NCBI RefSeq assembly: GCF_900605015.1
Contig: NZ_LR027573.1
Coordinates: 924,727 to 988,726, forward strand
DNA: 64,000 bases
Source of the DNA: Olsenella sp. Marseille-P4559
GTDB taxonomy: Bacteria > Actinomycetota > Coriobacteriia > Coriobacteriales > Atopobiaceae
Direction of reading: 5' to 3'
In this document: one piece after another, positions 1-9,235 of the stretch
Layout of the letters: each line of letters opens with the position of its first letter
Position numbering within the stretch: position 1 is the first letter of the stretch
Translations under genes and position numbers: made by a program
Notes under the pieces: model-generated
What the model was told of the DNA's origin: nothing
What the model saw: the letters and a program-made list of their open reading frames with translations, nothing else
The model's database searches: none

Positions 1-252
1 ACCCCATGCCGTGGGATCCCGTTGAGGCCGAGCAGCCCCAGCAGGTCTCGACTGCGGCACCTGCCCCCGAGTCCCCGGCAGGCGCCGGTTGCCCGAGAGG
101 CGCAGCCGCCTCAGGAGCGTCATCCTCCTCGTGAGCATGCGCGTCCGCATCGTCATGCGGAACCCGCTCGCCTGCCGGGGACTCGGGGGCAGGTGCCACA
201 GTCGAGACCTGCTGGGGCTGCTCGGCCTCAACGGGATCCCACGGCATGGGGT
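1..252. repeat. 84-bp inverted repeat (fold-back) at the window edge
   Basis: Bases 1-84 and 169-252 are reverse complements with one mismatch, separated by 84 bases. The repeat lies inside the 3' part of dnaX. Read as dnaX, the segment from 252 to about 85 gives a plausible Pro/Ala/Glu-rich tail, while the second arm gives an unnatural Cys/Gly/Ser-rich peptide. A fold-back of this kind at the edge of a sequence is typical of an assembly or amplification artefact at a contig end, although a real inverted duplication is not excluded. Confidence 0.85.
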
Positions 253-2050
253 AGGATGACGCCGCTACCTGCGGTGCGGGAGCTGGCGCGGGTTGCGGTG
301 CTGGCGCGGGCATAGAGGCCGCAGCACAATCGTGCTGGGAAATCGCCTGGTTGGCAAGGCTCGACTCAACAAATATGACTTCGCGCGGACCAAACACGGA
401 AGCCACGACGGGCAGGTAGAGCTCACGGACGTCCGCGCGCTCGAGCATGCGTGCCGCAAAGTGCGATCCCGTTGGCAGCGAGACGGTGAGCTTCGCACCG
501 TCGTCCGAGACGATGCTCGAGTTGAGAAGCAGGGAGCCCCTGGACGCCGACTTGGACATAAGGCCCTCGGTCACGCGCTTCCAGTTGCGCTGCAGCGTTG
601 CGCCATCAGTAATGGCGGCACCGACGGCAGGTGCAGGCGACGGACGAGAGGCGACTGCCGCCGTGGAGCTCGGTGCGGGGACCGGCTGCGGCGTCGGTAC
701 CGGATGAGGTTCCGAGGTAGGTGCCGGCTGCGGAGCCGCCTGGACCGCCGGTGCCTGTCGAGACGGGACCGCCGTCTGGGGCGCCGGTGGCGACACGACC
801 GGAGCCGAAGCGGACTCCAGTGCAGCAGCCGGCGCGGGCTCCGGCGCAGCAACCGGCGCGCTCGCAGCCGCGACGCCGCCGGCGCGACTGGGCACCGACA
901 GCGCGGCAACTTGGCGCTCGAGCGTCTCGACCCTCTCGGCAAGCGACTCCAGCGTGAGGTCGCACTCCGGTCGGACAATCCTCGTAAGCGCAATCTCAAG
1001 AGCAAGGCGCTGGTTGGTGGCCGTGCGCATCTCGCCGGAGGCCTCGCCCAGGATGGAGAGCACACGCGCAATGCGGTCAGCAGAGCCAAAGGCCGACGCT
1101 GTCTTGGAGAGTCCGGCGAGCTCATCCGGGGAAGCGGCAATGACCTTTGACGGGTCGCCCACCACGGCTGTCACGTACACATCGCGCACGCGAGCCGCCA
1201 GCTCGCGCGTGAACTGCAGCAGGTCTCGCCCCTCGGCGACGAGGCGTGCGACCTGACCAAAGAGCGTGCCCGCGTCCCTTCTGGCAATCGCCAGGGTGAC
1301 GTCTCCCAAGACGGAACCGTTGGCCTCGCCAAAGAGGTCCTGCGTTGCCGAAAGCGTTATGGCCCCGTCACCAAAGACCGAGACCTGCTCAAGTGAGGTA
1401 AGCGCGTCTCGCATGCCCCCGCGTGCGTGGCGCACGACAAGCTCGAGCGCGGCGTCCTCGTACGTGAAGCCCTCCCGGCTGCACACGTATGCAAGGTGGG
1501 CCTGCATCTCGTTGGCACCTATGGAGTGGAAGTCAAAGCGCTGCACACGCGAGAGAATCGTGGCCAGGATTTTCTGCGGGTCTGTCGTGCACATGATGAA
1601 GACGACGTGGCTCGGCGGCTCCTCAAGCGTCTTGAGCAGCGCATTGAACGCTGCCGGGGTGAGCATGTGCACCTCGTCGATGATGTAGACCTTGTAGCTC
1701 CCGCGGACGGGGGCAAAGTTCACGCGGCTGATGATCTCTTCGCGGACGCTGTCGACGCCCGTGCGAGAAGCGGCATCCAGCTCGAGCACATCGGGGTGCT
1801 CGCCCGCGGCAATGAGCTGGCACTCCGCACAGGTACCGTCCGGAAGGTGCCCTGCACCGCGCTGGCACATGAGCGCCTTGGCAAGGATGCGCGCCATGGT
1901 GGTCTTGCCGGTACCACGCGGTCCGCAGAACAGGTACGCATGGCTCACCTTGCCCTCGAGCACCGCGCGCTTGAGGGTCTCGACCACGTGCTCTTGGCCG
2001 ACAACCTCTTCGAACGTCTTTGGACGGTACTTTGTGTAGAGCGATTCCAT
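1..2050 (-). CDS. dnaX: DNA polymerase III subunit gamma/tau, 3' end missing
   Basis: Clamp-loader ATPase that loads the beta clamp and links the polymerase cores at the replication fork. The protein starts MESLYTKYRPKTFEEVVGQ. Walker A GPRGTGKTT lies at residues 43-51, Walker B YIIDEVHML near residue 125, followed by NALLKTLEEPP, all hallmarks of DnaX. The zinc loop (TCAEC) seems to keep three of the usual four cysteines. After about residue 340 comes a long Pro/Ala-rich linker, then a domain V-like part. The ATG at 2050 follows a GGAGG site, and a TATACT -10 box lies about 30 bases upstream. The frame is open to the window edge, but codons beyond about residue 655 lie in the second arm of the inverted repeat and are probably not genuine. 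Confidence 0.95.
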   Translation of the reverse strand, partial: MESLYTKYRPKTFEEVVGQEHVVETLKRAVLEGKVSHAYLFCGPRGTGKTTMARILAKALMCQRGAGHLPDGTCAECQLIAAGEHPDVLELDAASRTGVDSVREEIISRVNFAPVRGSYKVYIIDEVHMLTPAAFNALLKTLEEPPSHVVFIMCTTDPQKILATILSRVQRFDFHSIGANEMQAHLAYVCSREGFTYEDAALELVVRHARGGMRDALTSLEQVSVFGDGAITLSATQDLFGEANGSVLGDVTLAIARRDAGTLFGQVARLVAEGRDLLQFTRELAARVRDVYVTAVVGDPSKVIAASPDELAGLSKTASAFGSADRIARVLSILGEASGEMRTATNQRLALEIALTRIVRPECDLTLESLAERVETLERQVAALSVPSRAGGVAAASAPVAAPEPAPAAALESASAPVVSPPAPQTAVPSRQAPAVQAAPQPAPTSEPHPVPTPQPVPAPSSTAAVASRPSPAPAVGAAITDGATLQRNWKRVTEGLMSKSASRGSLLLNSSIVSDDGAKLTVSLPTGSHFAARMLERADVRELYLPVVASVFGPREVIFVESSLANQAISQHDCAAASMPAPAPQPAPAPAPQVAASSYPMPWDPVEAEQPQQVSTVAPAPESPAGERVPHDDADAHAHEEDDAPEAAAPLGQPAPAGDSGAGAAVETCWGCSASTGSHGMG

Positions 2051-2390
2051 GGGACCTCCGCGACTCGCCTTAGACGTTCAAGTATACCCGCGACGACACG
2101 AGCCCATAGCGATGGGCAAAGAGCAGGAAAGGAGAAGCCCCCCTCATCTTCGATATGGCCGCCCGCCACGTCTCCAATGAGGCCGTTGCGCAATGCCAAT
2201 GCCCTGCATCCTGATATTTGGTACGTTTGTAATGTATTTTTGGGCTGGCGAGAATGGCGAGCCCATCCGCGTTCACGTGGGAATCAGGTGGCCGCCGGAC
2301 AGTGACGCCAAGCCTTGGCTGGCGAAGGGCGGTGGCCACCCCATGTTGCAAGGTGCCGGGAAGGCAAGGCCTCCCCGGCACCTCGTCTAC
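2051..2390. other. Gene-free spacer between dnaX and the GH3 locus
   Basis: No coding frame with a ribosome site is convincing here. The stretch holds the dnaX promoter at its left end (TATACT on the minus strand near 2078-2084). Nothing else is recognised until the hairpin at 2391. Confidence 0.5.
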
Positions 2391-2417
2391 GAGACAAGGG
2401 GACTGTCCCTTTGTCTC
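2391..2417 (-). terminator. Hairpin after the GH3 gene, same family as the one at 7447
   Basis: GAGACAAGGGGA and TCCCTTTGTCTC pair with one mismatch around a 3-base loop, one base beyond the GH3 stop codon. The hairpin at 7447-7473 shares the GAGACAAG..CCCTTTGTCTC arms and also sits at a stop codon. It probably acts as a terminator, or is a REP-like dispersed palindrome. There is no strong T tract on the minus strand at this copy. Confidence 0.55.
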
Positions 2418-2418
2418 A

Positions 2419-5214
2419 CTACTGCTGGGCGCGCCAGCGCTTCATCTTCATGTGGCGGCGCACGAAGTACGTGACCAGCAGCGCGATGATGGCTGCCTGG
2501 GCGACCTCGACGGCAGTGATGATCGGGCTCTGGTGGTACAGCCCCACCGAAAGCGCCTTTGACGCATTTGCCTCGGTGTAGAGGATGTTGTGGGCGGCAG
2601 CGCGCAGCGCCTGGTGGCCGGCTGCGGTATCCAGGGTGTCGCCCGTAAGCTTCGCATTCTGCAGGAACGTAAGGTAGAGGTCGTTGCCGGCACGCAGGCC
2701 GCGGTTGATGTCGACCGTATCGGCAGCCATGATGCAGTCCGTCACCACAGAGCCACGGAACCCCCATTCGTTACGCAGCACCTGTGTAAGCAGGGCGTAG
2801 CTCTCTGCAGTGGGCGTGGCACCCAGGCGGTTGTAGGAGCTCATAATGGCGGTGGCGCCGCCGTCCTTTACCACAAGCTCAAACGGACGTAGGTAGATCT
2901 CACGCATAGACTGCTCGTTCGCCCACGTTACAAGGCCACCCGCATCGCCACGGTGGGTCTCCTGGTCGTTCAGGGCAAAGTGCTTGACGTAGCAGTACAC
3001 GCCCTGGGACTGGATCCCGCGGACCTCTGCGGCGACGATCTCGCCGGTGAGAAGCCCGTCCTCGCTCACGTACTCGTAGTTGCGGCCGCCAAAGGCCGAG
3101 CGGTGCATGTCGGCGCCGGGAGCGTAGAGGCCGCCCACCTTGAGCGCCGTTGCCTCCTGTGCGAAGAGCTCTCCCACGCGCTGCGCCAGCTCCTTGTTCC
3201 ACGTGTAGCCAAGGACGCTCTGGCCGGTGAGCTGGGTCCCCGTGTAATTGGCCATGATGTTGTTCACGCCGTTGGGGCCGTCGCACTCGACGATCGCGGG
3301 CTTGCCCACGCTCTTGGCCGAGAAGGTCATCCAGCCGCCGTTGGAGACGAGCATCTTCTGCTCGTTAAGCGTCATCTGGTCGAGGAGCTTGTCCCACAGC
3401 GGATCGTCATAGGGGAGCCCGGCCATGTCGGCCAGAGTGAGGCCGTTCCTCGCGCCATAGGTGACGTCCTCGGTCTCGCTGTCGTCGAGCCCAGCGGGGT
3501 TCTCAAGCGCATCCTTGACCTCGGCAGACGCCTCCTTCTCGGCAGGCGCCATCGTGGGGAAGGTCCCTGCCCAGTCGGCACGCGAGAGGTACATGATGCC
3601 GTCACCAAACGAGACGTCATCGAACTGGTTGGTTGCGGCGGTGTCATCCGTGGAGCGGGCACCGTCGTTCGCGTCGTTGTAGATATAGTCGCGGTCGATG
3701 GTCACCGTGCGGGTGTCAACCACGTCATGCGAGTTGGTACGCAGGCTCACCTGGTAGTCACCGGCCTCGAGCACGTAGGCGCCGCCTTGGGCCTTGACGC
3801 CGGTGTAGTCGTAGCTCGCCATGTCCTCGTGGGTCCAGCTGATGGTGACGGTCTGCGTCTCGCCGGGCTCCAGGAGCTTGGTCTTCTCGAAGCCACCCAG
3901 GACCACGGCGCTCTTCTCGATGCCGCCCTTGGTGTAAGGAGCGCTGTAGTAGCCCTCCACAACATCCTTGCCGGCAACGCTGCCGGTGTTGGTGACGTCC
4001 ACCTTCATCGTGATGGTCGTGCCGTCATCGGTGAAGCCAGAGATCCTCTCGCCAAACGTGGTGTACGAGAGGCCATAGCCAAACGGATACTGCACGGTGG
4101 GGTCGTAGTCGATGAAGCCATCTGCCGCAGCGGTCTCGAAGTAGCGATACCCCACGTAGATGCCCTCAGTGTAGTCAACCCAGTGTGCGCTGTCGGAACC
4201 AGAGGCGGCATCGCCCGAGCCCGAGAACACGGCGCTGTTGAAGCCTTGCACGTTAGAGTAGTCGTGGGCGCCAAAGTTGTAGTAGCTGGGCGCGCTCTCC
4301 ACCGCATACGGGAACGTGTCCACCGTCCGTCCGCTGGGGTTCACGGCACCCGTGAGCACCTTGCCAATGGCATTGCATCCGGTGGAGCCAGGCATGCCAA
4401 CCCACAGGGCGGCGTCAACCTGAGGGCTGTCGACAAAGCCCAGCTCCATAGCGTTGGGGCTGTTGAGAACCACAATCACACGGTCGAAGTTCTCCTCGAC
4501 CATGGCGAGAAGGTCCTCCTCGTTGGGTGTGAGCTCAAGGTAGCTGCGACCGGTCTCGGAGCCCCCGTAGTCTGCCATGTCGCGGGGCAGGTCATAACCC
4601 TCGCCGCCCTTGCGCGTGATGACCACGATAGCTGTGTCAGAGTATGACTTGGCGTTGTCGATGACATCCTGGTTGTAGCTCGACTGCGGCAGCTCATAGA
4701 GGTTCCAGTCTGTGCCAACAAGGCGGCGGTCGCCGGTCTCGGGAGAGACGGCGTTATCGCTGTAGAACTGCCCAAGGTCTGGGTTCACGGTAAGGCCCGC
4801 GTTCTCGAGGCCCTGGTAGAAAGTAACGTTCTTGCTCTCGTCGCCAGAACCGGAGCCCGTTCCCCCGTAGGAGAAGTTGTTTCCCGCCGTAGACCCAAAG
4901 ACGTTGACCTTGGCAGCACCCGCAAGCGGCAATGCTCCGTCCTGATTCTTGAGAAGCGTGATGCCCTCCGCCTCGACCTCCTCTGTGATGTCGCGAGTGG
5001 CCTGGCTTGCCTACTGCACTTCGGTCGAGGTGGTGTCTGGACGAGTTGTGAACGTTGTCACGACGTCAAAGTACGGCGAGACCACCACGCCCACCAGCAC
5101 CGTCACCGCCACAACCATGGCCGAGACCATGCACATGATCACGAAGAGCGCCTTCCTCGGCCTCTTCACGGGCTTCTCGGCCTTTTTGCCTGTTTTCTTC
5201 TCTGCCTCTGTCAT
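2419..5214 (-). pseudogene. Membrane-anchored GH3 beta-glucosidase, interrupted by an in-frame TAG
   Basis: Glycoside hydrolase family 3 with swapped domain order. From the N-terminus: a basic cytoplasmic tail and membrane helix (residues ~21-45), the GH3 C-terminal sandwich domain (ending NPSGRTVDTFP), a fibronectin-like domain (PFGYGLSYTTF), then the TIM-barrel domain with the family nucleophile Asp in GSVVTD (~residue 826, codon 2737-2739), and a C-terminal membrane helix. The ATG at 5214 has an AAGGAGG site. Codon 68 (5011-5013) is TAG, and the same frame then continues through 860 codons of good GH3 sequence (ASQATRDITEEVEAEGITLL). An internal start at 4932 would cut into the first domain and lose the anchor. 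A one-base change (for example TAC to TAG) is the simplest explanation; sequencing error or read-through remain possible. The intact paralogue is at 10468-13419. Confidence 0.8.
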
Positions 5215-5376
5215 CCCAACACTTCCCTCCTTGCGCCGAGCATCCTGCCCGGCAGTCTCCCCTGACCCTAGGGACCGCTCATCGACACCTATGATGTCTG
5301 TAGGCAGGCGGGCATTGGATGCGCTGTCATAATCGGATGAGGCGCGCGACTTATTTGGAAGCTGGGAAGGCGAGCG

Positions 5377-6093
5377 ATGGCTTACAGGATCCTAATCGTC
5401 GAGGACACGCCCGCAGAGGCGGACGCGCTCCACGCTCACCTCAACCGCTACGCCGCCGAGAAGGGTCTCGACTTCACTGTGACGGTGCTCTCCTCTGCAA
5501 TGGAGTTCGTGAGCACGAGCCACCCGGCGGACCTCATCTTCATGGACATCGACCTTCCCGGCATCAACGGCATGGAGGCCGCGCAGATCCTTCGCGAGCG
5601 TGACGGGGAGACGCCGCTCGTCTTTGTGACCAACCTGGCGCAGTACGCCGTGAGCGGCTACCAGGTGGATGCGCTCGACTTCATGGTCAAGCCCGTGGAG
5701 TACGCCGACTTTGCCCTGCGCATGGACCGGGCGATGCACGTGGTGAAGCGCTCCTCGGCCGAGACCCTCGCGCTTCCCACGGCGGACGGCGTGCGCGTGG
5801 TGCGCCTGGCAGACGTGCTCTACATCGATATCGTCAAGCACGACCTTCACTACCACCTCGCCGGCGAGATGGAGCCCCTGCACATGCGCGGCACCATTAC
5901 GCATGCAGCGTCACAGCTTGCCGACAAGGGATTTCTCAAGATCGCCGCAAGCTGCGTTATCAACATGGCGCAGGTAGCGCGCATACGGGCCACCTCCGTG
6001 GTGATGTCGGACGGGACGGAGCTCTACTACAGCCGCTCGCAGCGCAAGGCCGCGCTCGAGGCGCTCGCCGCCTACGTGGGGAGGAGCGTGTGA
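5377..6093 (+). CDS. LytTR-family response regulator (AgrA/VirR type)
   Basis: A 238-residue DNA-binding response regulator. The receiver domain spans residues 1-~120, with acidic residues at VED (9-10), the phospho-acceptor Asp57 in IFMDIDLPG, and the conserved Lys in FMVKPVEY. A LytTR domain follows from ~135 to the end (LADVLYIDIVKHDLHYH, SCVINMAQV). The family binds paired direct repeats upstream of its targets. It overlaps its sensor kinase by one base (TGATG), so the two are translationally coupled. It is divergent from the broken GH3 gene, whose promoter shares the intergenic space, so that gene is a candidate target by position only. Confidence 0.92.
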   Translation: MAYRILIVEDTPAEADALHAHLNRYAAEKGLDFTVTVLSSAMEFVSTSHPADLIFMDIDLPGINGMEAAQILRERDGETPLVFVTNLAQYAVSGYQVDALDFMVKPVEYADFALRMDRAMHVVKRSSAETLALPTADGVRVVRLADVLYIDIVKHDLHYHLAGEMEPLHMRGTITHAASQLADKGFLKIAASCVINMAQVARIRATSVVMSDGTELYYSRSQRKAALEALAAYVGRSV

Positions 6094-7448
6094 TGCCTTC
6101 GATGCTTGCTGGCCTAGCGAGTATGGCGGGCCTCTTCCTCCGCATCGCGTTGGGCATCACGCTCTTTGCGAGCGCACTTGAGCCCCATGAGCATTTCTGG
6201 CGCCGGGCACTCGTCGTCGCGGCTGTGTGCGCCGGAGTCATCGCATGCGCAGCGGCCACTGCCGTCGGCTCGTGGATGCCAGCCGGAGACGCCGCCCCCA
6301 GCCGCGCGACCTCATACGCCATCCAGATGGTCTTCTTCTCGGCGCTCCTCGTGGCATGCACCGCTGCCGTCGCCTACCTTTGGGACGCGAGCGTGTGGGC
6401 GTCGCTCTTCTGCTGCTCTGCAGGGTACGCAATACAGAACCTGGGTTCCGGCATTGGCGAGATGGCATGGCTCCTCGTGAGGGGGACGGGCCCTTCGGCG
6501 GCCCTGGGGAGAGAGGAGCCCCTGAGTGCGTTCACGCTCATGGCCTGGGCGGCGACGATTGCCACGTACGCCGTGGCCTACCCCCTCGTCACGCGCCGCC
6601 TGAGCCGTCACGGGTTGGAGCAGGTGGGCAACCGCTCGATGATCGTGATGATGGCCGTGGTCATCCTCATGGTCATAGGGTTTGACCTGGTCATCAAAGG
6701 CCTTTGTGAGTTGGGAATCCCCGTGGCATACGCTGCCATGCTGCGCCTGGTGCATGGCTTTGTGTGCGTATTCACGGTGTGGATGGAATACGAGCTTCTC
6801 GTGAACCGACGGCTCGCGGCCGAGCGTGACACCACCGAGCGCGTGCTTGCCGAACGCGAGCGTCAGTACGAGCAGAGCCGCGAGACCATCGAGGCAATCA
6901 ACCTCAAATGCCACGACCTACGCCACCAGATAAGGACGATCGCCGGAGGAGGTACCGTTGTGGACGGGGCGACCCTCGACGATGTGGCTCGCGAGGTAGA
7001 CGTCTACGACGCCGCCGTTCGCACGGGAAACGAGGCCCTGGACACCATCCTCACGGAGAAGAGCCTTCTCTGCCAGCGCGAGGGCATCACGCTCACCTGC
7101 GTGGCAGACGGGGCAGCGTTGGAGTTCATGGCACCGGCGGACATCTACGCACTCTTTGGCAACGCGCTCGACAATGCAATCGAGGCGGCATGCGGGGCGG
7201 ACAAGCGCTCCATATCCCTCGTGGTGCGACAGGCCATGGGCACCGTCTCGGTGAGCGTGGAGAACTACTACCGGCCGAATGCCGCCCCGCGCTTCTCGGG
7301 TGGGCTTCCCCTCACGAGCAAGGGCAACACGCTCGACCACGGCTTTGGCATGCGCTCCATGCGCGCAATTGCCGAGAGGTACGGGGGCACCCTGGCGGCG
7401 CGTGCAGCGGAAGGGGTCTTTCACCTCGACATCATGCTGCCACGATGA
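6093..7448 (+). CDS. GHKL-type sensor histidine kinase (AgrC-like)
   Basis: Membrane sensor kinase paired with the LytTR regulator. The N-terminal ~230 residues carry about six hydrophobic helices. A coiled-coil-like linker (RVLAERERQYEQSRE) leads to the phospho-acceptor segment CHDLRHQIRT (His ~273), and a GHKL ATPase domain follows with the N box LFGNALDNAIEA (~350) and a G box GFGMRSM (~415). This arrangement is typical of peptide-sensing AgrC/ComD-like kinases. Start: ATG 6093 overlaps the regulator stop; a GTG at 6090 in the same frame is the alternative. No autoinducing-peptide gene was recognised beside it. Transcription ends at the hairpin and T tract that begin at its stop codon. Confidence 0.92.
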   Translation: MPSMLAGLASMAGLFLRIALGITLFASALEPHEHFWRRALVVAAVCAGVIACAAATAVGSWMPAGDAAPSRATSYAIQMVFFSALLVACTAAVAYLWDASVWASLFCCSAGYAIQNLGSGIGEMAWLLVRGTGPSAALGREEPLSAFTLMAWAATIATYAVAYPLVTRRLSRHGLEQVGNRSMIVMMAVVILMVIGFDLVIKGLCELGIPVAYAAMLRLVHGFVCVFTVWMEYELLVNRRLAAERDTTERVLAERERQYEQSRETIEAINLKCHDLRHQIRTIAGGGTVVDGATLDDVAREVDVYDAAVRTGNEALDTILTEKSLLCQREGITLTCVADGAALEFMAPADIYALFGNALDNAIEAACGADKRSISLVVRQAMGTVSVSVENYYRPNAAPRFSGGLPLTSKGNTLDHGFGMRSMRAIAERYGGTLAARAAEGVFHLDIMLPR

Positions 7449-7480
7449 GACAAGAGGGGTTTCCCTTTGTCTCACTTTTT
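7447..7480 (+). terminator. Rho-independent terminator overlapping the kinase stop codon
   Basis: GAGACAAGAGGG (from 7447) pairs with CCCTTTGTCTC (ending 7473), followed by a run of six T at 7475-7480. The TGA stop codon is part of the stem base. The stem belongs to the same sequence family as the hairpin at 2391. Confidence 0.85.
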
Positions 7481-7767
7481 TCCTCAGATATAGCTATCTA
7501 CCTACCCGATAGCCAGCCACCGTTATTTCGAATTTGAGAACTGCCACAGGTGCAGTTACAGTTACCTGTATGCTTATCACTAGCGGACATACCACCCTCG
7601 CGCTGATGCGCCAGCAGATGCCCAAGCCCGGGCACCCTCTACGCTAGCCCGCCGCCGGCCCTGCCGATGCGTCGCAGCCGGCGAGAGGAACCGGGCGTTT
7701 TCGCGCGTGGCCCCCGCAAAGGGTCCCGCACCCCCTGCAGGCAGACGGCACGAGTTGGACGGCAGCT
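7481..7767 (+). promoter_or_regulatory. Leader region of the metNIQ operon, structure unassigned
   Basis: A 287-base gene-free stretch. It begins AT-rich (likely promoter) and then becomes strongly GC-rich with several complementary blocks (for example GCCGGC near 7634 and 7677). A methionine-responsive leader would fit the operon, but I could not match it to SAM-I, SAM-IV or T-box consensus. No coding frame is convincing. Confidence 0.35.
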
Positions 7768-8514
7768 TTGATTTCACTAGAGCATCTCTCCAAAACCTTC
7801 GAGAGCGGCAGCAGCGTACACGCGCTTGACGACGTGTCGCTCACCATCCCCACCGGTGACGTCTTTGGCATCATTGGCATCTCCGGTGCCGGCAAGTCCA
7901 CGCTCGTACGTTGCCTCAATCTGCTCGAACGACCCACGTCGGGCAGCATCATGGTCGACGGCACCAACGTCACCAACCTCAAGGGATCTGCTCTGCGAGA
8001 GTACCGTCGCCACGTGGCGATGATCTTCCAGGGCTTTGGCCTTCTCGCCCAGAAGACCGCTCTCGAGAACGTATGCTTCCCGTACCTGGCAAGCATGGGC
8101 AAGGTAACGGACGAGAACCGCAGGGAGGCCCTGGGCTACCTTGACCGTGTGGGTCTCGCCGACCGCGCAAGCTCATATCCAGCGCAGCTCTCAGGCGGAC
8201 AAAAGCAGCGCGTTGCCATTGCGCGTGCATTGGCCTGCCATCCGGACTACATCCTCTGCGATGAGGCCACCTCGGCCCTCGACCCCGCAAGCACGGCGTC
8301 CGTGCTACGGCTGCTTAAGCAAATCAATGCGGAGACGGGCGTCACCATCATCGTGATCACCCACTCCATGCAGGTGGTCGAGGACATCTGCAAAGACGTA
8401 GCCGTGCTTGTCTCGGGCAAGGTGGTTGAGCAGGGAAGCGTTGCGGAGGTCTTCGCTAACCCACAGCATGAGGTAACCCGTCAGCTTCTAGGAAGGGAGA
8501 GTTGGGATGAGTAG
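7768..8514 (+). CDS. metN: Methionine ABC transporter ATP-binding protein
   Basis: ATPase of the D/L-methionine importer. Walker A GISGAGKST (residues 37-45), Q loop MIFQGFGLL, signature QLSGGQKQR (~140), Walker B YILCDEATSALD and switch His in VITHSM are present. At 248 residues it lacks the C-terminal ACT-like NIL domain found in long MetN proteins, so feedback inhibition by bound methionine is not expected. The start is a TTG at 7768. The gene overlaps metI by 8 bases and is followed by metQ, the canonical metNIQ order, which supports the assignment over other amino-acid importers. Confidence 0.9.
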   Translation: MISLEHLSKTFESGSSVHALDDVSLTIPTGDVFGIIGISGAGKSTLVRCLNLLERPTSGSIMVDGTNVTNLKGSALREYRRHVAMIFQGFGLLAQKTALENVCFPYLASMGKVTDENRREALGYLDRVGLADRASSYPAQLSGGQKQRVAIARALACHPDYILCDEATSALDPASTASVLRLLKQINAETGVTIIVITHSMQVVEDICKDVAVLVSGKVVEQGSVAEVFANPQHEVTRQLLGRESWDE

Positions 8515-9178
8515 CCTGAGCTCCTTCCTGGACCAGTACGGGGCGCTTCTCGGCGGAGGCCTTGCCGACACGCTCGTGATGCTCTTTGTCTCGACCGCGC
8601 TTGCCTATGTGATCGGCATAGTGCTTGGCGTGATTCTCCACGTCACCGCGCCGCGCGGCCTGCACCCCATGCGCACCCTCAACGCCGTGCTCGGCTGGGT
8701 GGTGAACATCAGCCGCTCCATCCCGTTCATCATCCTGTTGGTCTCGATGTTCCCGGTGACTCGCGCGCTCGTCGGCACCACCACTGGGGTCCAGGGCGTG
8801 ATTCCTCCCCTCGTGCTCTCTACTACACCGTTTGTGGCCCGCATGGTCGAGCAGTCGCTCGCCGAGGTGCCACGCGAGTCCATCGAGGCAGCCGAGTCCT
8901 GCGGGGCGTCCATCCCGCGCATCGTGGTCTCGGCGCTGCTCCCCGAGGCCCTGCCCTCCATCGTCCGCGGCGTCTCGATCACGCTGATCGCGGTCCTGGG
9001 CTACACGGCCATCGCCGGTGCGGTCGGCGCTGGCGGCCTGGGCGACATCGCCATCCGCTACGGCTACTACCGCTACCAAGACGAGGTCATGATCGCCACG
9101 CTTGTTCTCATCGTCATTCTCGTCCAGGTGATCCAGAGCACCTGCGACGCAATCGCCAAGAGGATCGACCACCGCTAG
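8507..9178 (+). CDS. metI: Methionine ABC transporter permease
   Basis: A 223-residue integral membrane protein with five to six hydrophobic helices and the EAA-like coupling segment EAAESCGASIPRIVVSALLP, which contacts MetN. Length and order match MetI. ATG 8507 lies inside the end of metN, with a GGGAG site upstream, so translation is coupled. It forms the membrane channel of the MetNIQ importer. Confidence 0.9.
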   Translation: MSSLSSFLDQYGALLGGGLADTLVMLFVSTALAYVIGIVLGVILHVTAPRGLHPMRTLNAVLGWVVNISRSIPFIILLVSMFPVTRALVGTTTGVQGVIPPLVLSTTPFVARMVEQSLAEVPRESIEAAESCGASIPRIVVSALLPEALPSIVRGVSITLIAVLGYTAIAGAVGAGGLGDIAIRYGYYRYQDEVMIATLVLIVILVQVIQSTCDAIAKRIDHR

Positions 9179-9235
9179 CCGGCACGCCATTTGGCATCTC
9201 TCGAACAGTCTCACAACACTCGAAAGGAATCCACC

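Noticed and set aside
2953-4647. A plus-strand open frame of about 560 codons opposite the first GH3 gene
   Set aside because: Antisense shadow with the same low-complexity composition; the minus strand carries clear GH3 motifs.
7560-7767. A SAM riboswitch or T-box upstream of metN
   Set aside because: The position is right and CTTATC is present, but the conserved SAM-I core, SAM-IV core and T-box antiterminator sequence could not be found.
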